From: CAKSKB01 sp034186235
GTDB lineage: Bacteria > Bacillota > Clostridia > HGM11514
Assembly (NCBI GenBank): GCA_034186235.1
Contig: JAXGBA010000087.1
Coordinates: 1 to 8,573 of the forward strand
Direction: 5' to 3'
Length of the DNA stretch: 8,573 bases
Part shown: piece after piece, positions 4,549-8,573 of the stretch
Layout: each line of letters begins with the position of its first letter
How positions within the stretch are numbered: the first letter of the stretch is position 1
Notes under the pieces: generated by a model
What the model was told of the DNA's origin: nothing
What the model saw: only the letters and a program-made list of their open reading frames with translations
Database searches by the model: none
Position numbers and translations under genes: made by a program

Positions 4549-6915
4549 ATGAATAAAAAAACATTAAAGATACTTGAATTTGATAAAATACTTGAAAAAC
4601 TTGCTTCTTATGCCGTCGGCGAGGAGGCTAAGGAAATGTGCCTTAAGCTTTCGCCGTCTGCCGATGAAGCCGAAATCAAATCAGCTATTTCGGAAACAAC
4701 AGATGCGCAGAGAATGACGGCGAGATGTTCATCTCCGGCTTTTTCTGCGCTTAAGCCGGTTTCCGGGGCAATAAAGCGTGCGGAAATCGGTTCGGTTCTG
4801 AACATTCCGGAGCTGATACTCTGCGGTAAGGTTATGCAATCGGCGAGGGTTATAAAGTCTTACGGTTCGTCGGACAAATTTGAGCAAGAAACATCAGTTT
4901 CTTCTTATTTTAATATGCTGATACCTGATAAAAAGTTTGAGGATACCATTTTCGGCAATCTGATAGGTGAAAATGAGATTGCCGACAGCGCAAGTCCGGA
5001 ACTTAATTCAATCAGAAAACAAATGCGCAGGGCAAATGATAAAATAAGAGATATTCTGAATAACATGATACATTCTTCAAAATACTCAAAGGCTTTGCAG
5101 GATTCGATTGTTACGATGAGAGGCGACAGGTATGTGATTCCGGTTAAGGCGGAGCATAAAGGAGAGGTTTCCGGTATTGTTCATGACACTTCTTCCAGCG
5201 GTTCAACTCTTTTTGTAGAGCCTGCCGCCGTAGTTGCGGAAAACAACAGACTCCGTGAACTTGAAGGCATGGAAGCCGATGAAATTACCAAGATCCTTGA
5301 GGAATATACGGGGATGGTAAACGGTATTTCCGAAATAATAATGCAGAACTACAAAATACTCACCGCTCTTGATTTTATATTTGCCAAGGCGAAGCTTTCG
5401 GACAGCATGAATGCGTGTCCTCCCGAAATAGGGTATGACAAATATATAAATCTCAAAAAGGCAAGGCACCCTCTTCTTGACCCGAAGAAGGTCGTGCCTG
5501 TTGATGTGAGGCTAGGTAAGGATTTTGATTCACTTATTATAACCGGCCCGAATACCGGCGGTAAAACCGTTGTGCTTAAAACGCTCGGTCTGTTGAGCGT
5601 TATGGCGCAGGCGGGGCTTCATGTGCCGGCGGATTTCGGGAGCACATTAAGAATATACGAGGATATTTTTGCCGATATAGGCGATGAACAGAGCATTGAG
5701 CAAAGCCTTTCAACATTTTCGGCACACATGAAGACAATTGTGTACATTACAAAGCACCTTTCGGACAGATGCCTTATTCTGTTTGATGAACTCGGTGCCG
5801 GCACCGACCCGACCGAGGGTGCGGCTCTCGCAATTTCGATAATTGAAAATGCAAGGCGCAGCGGTGCGCATATTGCGGCAACAACTCATTACAGCGAACT
5901 TAAAATTTATGCGCTTACAACAGATTTTGTTACAAATGCTTCATGCGAATTTGATGTTGAAACCCTTCGCCCGACATACAGGCTTCTTATAGGCATACCT
6001 GGCAAAAGCAACGCTTTTGCAATTTCTTCAAAACTCGGACTTCCCAAAGAGATTGTCGATGAAGCGTCATCGAGGCTGAGTGATGAAAATGTCAAATTTG
6101 AAGATGTGCTTACCGACCTCGAAAAGAAACAGAAGCAAATCGATTCCGACGCTGAAACAATGGCACGGCTGAAGAGGGAAATTGAAAGTATAAAGAAAAC
6201 CGTTGCTCATGAAAAGGATACGATTTCGGGCAAAGCCGATGTAATCATAGAAAAGGCAAGAGCGGAAGCCAAGAGGATTTTGCTTCAGGCAAAAGAGGAA
6301 TCGGACGGTATTTTAGATGAGGTACGCCGCATGAAAAACAATTCCGCCAAGATTTCGCAGAAGGAAATGGCAGAAGTTAAGACAAGGCTTAATCAAAAGC
6401 TTAATGATGTTTCGGCTGTCAAAACCGCCAAAAAGAAAAAGGGCGGCGTGAAAATAAATGAGCTTAAAGTCGGCTCTACGGTAGAGGTTATCGAACTTAA
6501 TCAGACAGGAACGGTGCTTACGATTCCGAAAAATGGCGATAATAAAGTGACTGTGCAGGTCGGACTGATGAAAATGCACCTTACATTAAACGATATTGCG
6601 CTTTGTGATGACATAAGGCCTGAAAAGCCGTCGGGTTATGTCAGAGGGGGTTCATCAAACCTCAGGTTCTCGCATGTTTCAAGCGAACTTGACCTAAGAG
6701 GCATGACGCTTGATGACGCAGAATTAATGACGGAAAAATTTATCGATGACGCTGTTCTTGCATCACTTCATCAGGTTACAATAATACACGGTAAGGGAAC
6801 CGGCGTATTGCGTGCCGGTATCCAGAAGCTGCTTAAATCCGATAAGCGAGTTAAATCTTTCAGACTTGGCAATTTCGGCGAGGGAGAATCGGGTGTAACC
6901 ATAGTTGAATTGTGA
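4549..6915 (+). CDS. mutS2: Endonuclease/ribosome-rescue ATPase MutS2 with Smr domain
   Basis: MutS2-family ATPase (788 residues, normal length). Homologues suppress homologous recombination or, in Bacillus subtilis, act on collided ribosomes; which role applies here cannot be read from sequence. Domains in order: MutS-like core and lever region (1-320); ATPase with Walker A GPNTGGKT (333-340), ABC-like SLSTFSAHM (386-394), Walker B LILFDELGAGTDP (409-421) and TTHY (445-448); a charged coiled coil (about 500-620) with a lysine cluster near 627-632; a small beta domain (about 635-685); and a C-terminal Smr domain (712-788) with ELDLRGMT (713-720) and HGKGTG (747-752). It lacks the N-terminal mismatch-recognition domain of MutS, as expected. 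AAAGGA precedes the ATG. It is divergent from uppP and seems monocistronic, with a terminator about 150 bases after the stop. Confidence 0.97.
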   Translation: MNKKTLKILEFDKILEKLASYAVGEEAKEMCLKLSPSADEAEIKSAISETTDAQRMTARCSSPAFSALKPVSGAIKRAEIGSVLNIPELILCGKVMQSARVIKSYGSSDKFEQETSVSSYFNMLIPDKKFEDTIFGNLIGENEIADSASPELNSIRKQMRRANDKIRDILNNMIHSSKYSKALQDSIVTMRGDRYVIPVKAEHKGEVSGIVHDTSSSGSTLFVEPAAVVAENNRLRELEGMEADEITKILEEYTGMVNGISEIIMQNYKILTALDFIFAKAKLSDSMNACPPEIGYDKYINLKKARHPLLDPKKVVPVDVRLGKDFDSLIITGPNTGGKTVVLKTLGLLSVMAQAGLHVPADFGSTLRIYEDIFADIGDEQSIEQSLSTFSAHMKTIVYITKHLSDRCLILFDELGAGTDPTEGAALAISIIENARRSGAHIAATTHYSELKIYALTTDFVTNASCEFDVETLRPTYRLLIGIPGKSNAFAISSKLGLPKEIVDEASSRLSDENVKFEDVLTDLEKKQKQIDSDAETMARLKREIESIKKTVAHEKDTISGKADVIIEKARAEAKRILLQAKEESDGILDEVRRMKNNSAKISQKEMAEVKTRLNQKLNDVSAVKTAKKKKGGVKINELKVGSTVEVIELNQTGTVLTIPKNGDNKVTVQVGLMKMHLTLNDIALCDDIRPEKPSGYVRGGSSNLRFSHVSSELDLRGMTLDDAELMTEKFIDDAVLASLHQVTIIHGKGTGVLRAGIQKLLKSDKRVKSFRLGNFGEGESGVTIVEL

Positions 6916-6987
6916 AAAATAACTATAAATACATGAAAAAGTATTGTAAAATAATCTATTTTGCATATTTCATTTTATGTAAAGCTG

Positions 6988-6996
6988 TGCTATAAT
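6988..6996 (+). promoter_or_regulatory. Extended -10 promoter-like element
   Basis: TGCTATAAT is a full extended -10 match downstream of mutS2. The hexamer 17 bp upstream (TTTCAT, 6968-6973) is a weak -35. Initiation is predicted near 7003. Confidence 0.5.
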
Positions 6997-7002
6997 ATTA
7001 TT

Positions 7003-7103
7003 GTACGATTACCTAATTTCCGTTTAACAACGGAAGTTTACAAATCTCTTCATTGCTTTATGTCATGCCGTTCGGAACGCCACCGGACGGCATGACCTTT
7101 TTT
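7003..7103 (+). ncRNA. Candidate small RNA of about 100 nt, unrecognised family
   Basis: The stretch runs from an extended -10 element to a strong intrinsic terminator and contains no plausible protein: the only ATG-started frame (from 7060) is 11 codons without a ribosome binding site. It would fold into a 5' hairpin of about ten pairs (core TTCCGTT-TAAC-AACGGAA, 7018-7035), a roughly 25-nt single-stranded A/U-rich linker and the terminator hairpin, the layout of many trans-acting small RNAs. Alternatively the whole stretch is simply the mutS2 3' untranslated region. I match it to no known RNA family. Confidence 0.35.
7062..7103 (+). terminator. Strong Rho-independent terminator
   Basis: Arms GTCATGCCGTTCGG (7062-7075) and CCGGACGGCATGAC (7083-7096) form a 14-pair stem with one wobble and a seven-base loop, followed by C and six T residues (7098-7103). 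It ends mutS2 transcription and any transcript begun near 7003. Confidence 0.92.
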
Positions 7104-7117
7104 ATCTAAAATTACAG

Positions 7118-7139
7118 TTTTTTGAAAGTTTTCAAAAAA
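7118..7139. repeat. Perfect A/T-rich inverted repeat
   Basis: TTTTTTGAAA (7118-7127) and TTTCAAAAAA (7130-7139) are exact complements around a two-base centre. As RNA the hairpin would need a slightly wider loop and is weak; as DNA it could be a protein site. It lies between the terminator and the next promoter. Confidence 0.55.
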
Positions 7140-7146
7140 TGTTGTG

Positions 7147-7186
7147 CATTATTTACAAATGTAACAAGCGATTTTTGTGAATAATG
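7147..7186. repeat. Inverted repeat upstream of the secreted-protein promoter
   Basis: CATTATTTACAAA (7147-7159) and TTTGTGAATAATG (7174-7186) pair over 13 positions with one T:G mismatch, around a 14-base centre. The right arm ends 15 bp before the -35 box, a position suited to an activator or repressor site; the function is inference. Confidence 0.55.
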
Positions 7187-7201
7187 ACATAGGCATAAGG
7201 G

Positions 7202-7230
7202 TTGAACTTATTGATATTGTATGGTATAAT
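7202..7230 (+). promoter_or_regulatory. Promoter of the secreted-protein gene
   Basis: TTGAAC (7202-7207), a 17-bp spacer and TATAAT (7225-7230). Transcription from about 7237 would give a leader of roughly 69 nt. Confidence 0.88.
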
Positions 7231-7305
7231 TGTATATGATATAAGTTTTTTGTTGCTCCGAGGCGAAAGGCTTTGTCATAAAAAATAAGAAAAGAGGAAT
7301 TATGA

Positions 7306-8573
7306 ATGAGGAGAGTTTTAACACTGGTTCTTGCATTGGCAATGGTTTTATCCGTATTTACGGGCGTTACGGTTGCAGCGGACGGTTATACCGCAATTAC
7401 GCTCGATACGAATAAGGTCGGATATTCCGATGCGTCCGAGACCCCTACGCTCAAGGCTTACGGTGTTGGTGCGGATGGCAGCAGGACCCTTCTTACGGAA
7501 GGTGTCACATGGGAATCGGAAAGCACAAAGGTTCTGACAATCGGCAAAGATACCGGTACAATCAATTTTGTTACAAAAGGAAACGGTTTTTCTGTTGTAA
7601 CAGCAAAGTACGGCGATTTGACCGCTAAAATCATTGTACATATTCTGCCGAACAAGCAGTTTAACGACGGCGGATTTGAAGACGGTACTGTTGAGGCAAG
7701 TCAAGTCTTTGGTATAAAAGAAGGGCGTACTGAAATCGTAACAGATATTAAGAGAACCGGCGATCATGCTATAAAAACAATAAAATCCAAAGGCGATCGC
7801 AATTACTACGGTATGACCATAAGCAAGGCGGATTTTGTTTTTGAAGGCTGGTTTTATGATGACGGAACGAAGAGTGCAATTTACAAGCCTTCGTTCTATG
7901 TTCAGGATACCTGCGCAAGTACATCAGCTTCGACAAATTCCGAATCTAACAGAACTTTGGCTGTTGACGGCGGTGTGCTTGACGGTACAAAAGATGTTTA
8001 TTCATTTATGAATGCTATTGGCACTCCTACGACAAGCAGCCGTTACATGGCTGCTAAGCTTGCAGGGCTTGTTGATGATGCTGCCGATGCTTATGTCGGA
8101 GATGCTGCGCATCAGAATATAACCGAAACTTCTGTTAAAAGAAGCAAGGGATGGCATCAGTTTACGCTCGTCGGAGAAGCGTACGGTAACTATAATAATG
8201 CAAAACATTCTGACCGCGGTATGATAACGCTTTACATTGACGGTGAGGTTATTAACCGCGACCCTTATGTTGCGCAGAACTGCCAGCTTATAAGACCTAT
8301 CGGCAATACATCGTTTAATTTCTATTATGATGATATTATCTGCTATACTCCGAACACTGACCTCGGCCGTGCTCCGGAGATAATCGGCGCTTCGATTTCG
8401 AGCGACCTTTCTGTCGGAAACACAATTACAACAACCGCTTCGGCTGTTGATCCCGACGCAGATACCGACGATATGGCTTCCATTGCTTATAAATGGGAAA
8501 TTTCGGCTGACAAAAAAACATGGACAGATACAGGCGTAACGACTTCGTCCTATCCGCTCACAACTGCCGAGGA
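7306..8573 (+). CDS. Secreted multidomain surface protein with Ig-like domains, 3' end beyond window
   Basis: I do not recognise a specific family. The frame stays open for 422 residues to the window edge. Residues 1-25 are a classical signal peptide: basic start MRR, hydrophobic core LTLVLALAMVLSVF, and a likely cut after VAA at A25. There is no lipobox cysteine. Residues about 27-113 look like a bacterial Ig-like (BIG-type) beta domain (for example GVTWESESTKVLTIGKDTGT). Around 115-350 is a jelly-roll or lectin-like region that opens NDGGFEDG (119-126) and contains GWHQFTLVGEAYG and MITLYIDGEV, as in carbohydrate-binding modules. From about 356 a second Ig-like domain begins (VGNTITTTASAVDPDADTDD, then YKWEISADKKTW). 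The start at 7306 follows AGAGGA by seven bases; an overlapping ATG at 7302 reads out of frame. Clostridial proteins of this design are often very large cell-wall proteins or glycan-degrading enzymes; any catalytic or anchoring part would lie downstream. Confidence 0.9.
   Translation, partial: MRRVLTLVLALAMVLSVFTGVTVAADGYTAITLDTNKVGYSDASETPTLKAYGVGADGSRTLLTEGVTWESESTKVLTIGKDTGTINFVTKGNGFSVVTAKYGDLTAKIIVHILPNKQFNDGGFEDGTVEASQVFGIKEGRTEIVTDIKRTGDHAIKTIKSKGDRNYYGMTISKADFVFEGWFYDDGTKSAIYKPSFYVQDTCASTSASTNSESNRTLAVDGGVLDGTKDVYSFMNAIGTPTTSSRYMAAKLAGLVDDAADAYVGDAAHQNITETSVKRSKGWHQFTLVGEAYGNYNNAKHSDRGMITLYIDGEVINRDPYVAQNCQLIRPIGNTSFNFYYDDIICYTPNTDLGRAPEIIGASISSDLSVGNTITTTASAVDPDADTDDMASIAYKWEISADKKTWTDTGVTTSSYPLTTAE

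Larger units (their letters stand above)
6916..7305 (+). other. 390-bp non-coding gap rich in hairpins
   Basis: No convincing protein gene lies between mutS2 and the secreted-protein gene. In order it holds an extended -10 promoter-like site (6988-6996), a short hairpin (7015-7038), a strong terminator (7062-7103), a perfect A/T-rich inverted repeat (7118-7139), a second inverted repeat (7147-7186), a strong promoter (7202-7230) and an A/T-rich leader with one GC-rich patch (about 7254-7279). Confidence 0.8.

Noticed and set aside
7060..7095. Eleven-codon frame inside the terminator hairpin
   Set aside because: There is no ribosome binding site and almost the whole frame is the two arms of an inverted repeat.
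7231..7305. Leader of the secreted-protein gene as a riboswitch, prompted by the GC-rich patch near 7254-7279
   Set aside because: It is only about 69 nt, I found no stable stem in the patch, and it matches no aptamer consensus I know, including c-di-GMP types.
7348..7767. Minus-strand open frame of 139 codons
   Set aside because: It is antisense to the secreted-protein gene, which has a signal peptide, ribosome binding site and promoter; no domain is visible in the antisense product.
1..8573. Mobile element, CRISPR array, toxin-antitoxin or defence system
   Set aside because: I saw no transposase, integrase, direct-repeat array, attachment-site duplication at the tRNA 3' end, or defence-type gene; the tRNA is flanked by its own terminator and uppP.

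Overview
The window looks like chromosomal DNA from a low-to-moderate GC Gram-positive bacterium, probably a member of the Clostridia (an Oscillospirales/Ruminococcaceae-type gut organism is my inference). The signs are strong AGGAG-type ribosome binding sites, near-consensus sigma-A promoters with 17-bp spacers, an FMN riboswitch ahead of a RibU-type transporter, a CpsC-CpsD-CpsB (YwqC-YwqD-YwqE) tyrosine-phosphoregulation module, and a MutS2 with a C-terminal Smr domain. I see no mobile element, CRISPR array, rRNA or phage gene.

Layout. (1) Positions 1-2095, minus strand: the first three genes of an exo/capsular polysaccharide operon, transcribed leftwards: Wzz-type CpsC (TTG start), BY-kinase CpsD, and the PHP-family phosphatase CpsB, cut by the left edge. 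(2) 2149-2545, minus strand: rpsU (ribosomal protein bS21) with a perfect consensus promoter, a structured leader and a terminator separating it from the polysaccharide genes. (3) 2586-3376, minus strand: ribU, the substrate-binding component of an ECF riboflavin transporter, under an FMN riboswitch and attenuator hairpin. (4) 3416-3611: a divergently transcribed tRNA-Arg(ACG) with its own consensus promoter and terminator, then a second, bidirectional terminator. (5) 3616-4431, minus strand: uppP (undecaprenyl-diphosphatase). (6) 4549-6915, plus strand: mutS2, divergent from uppP; their promoters carry almost identical -10 regions arranged as an inverted repeat. (7) 6916-7305: a 390-bp hairpin-rich gap with a candidate ~100-nt small RNA and a strong promoter. 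(8) 7306-8573, plus strand: the N-terminal 422 residues of a secreted multidomain surface protein, cut by the right edge.

How it fits together. Two blocks concern the envelope: CpsC/CpsD/CpsB control polysaccharide chain synthesis through reversible tyrosine phosphorylation, and UppP regenerates the undecaprenyl-phosphate carrier used by peptidoglycan and normally by such polysaccharides. The other genes (bS21, tRNA-Arg, MutS2) touch translation and genome or ribosome maintenance, and RibU is a vitamin importer switched off by FMN. The genes are mostly conserved housekeeping families. The least explained parts are the gap at 6916-7305, the inverted-repeat promoter pair between uppP and mutS2, the rpsU leader, and the large secreted protein at the right end. 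I found no convincing new multi-gene system.
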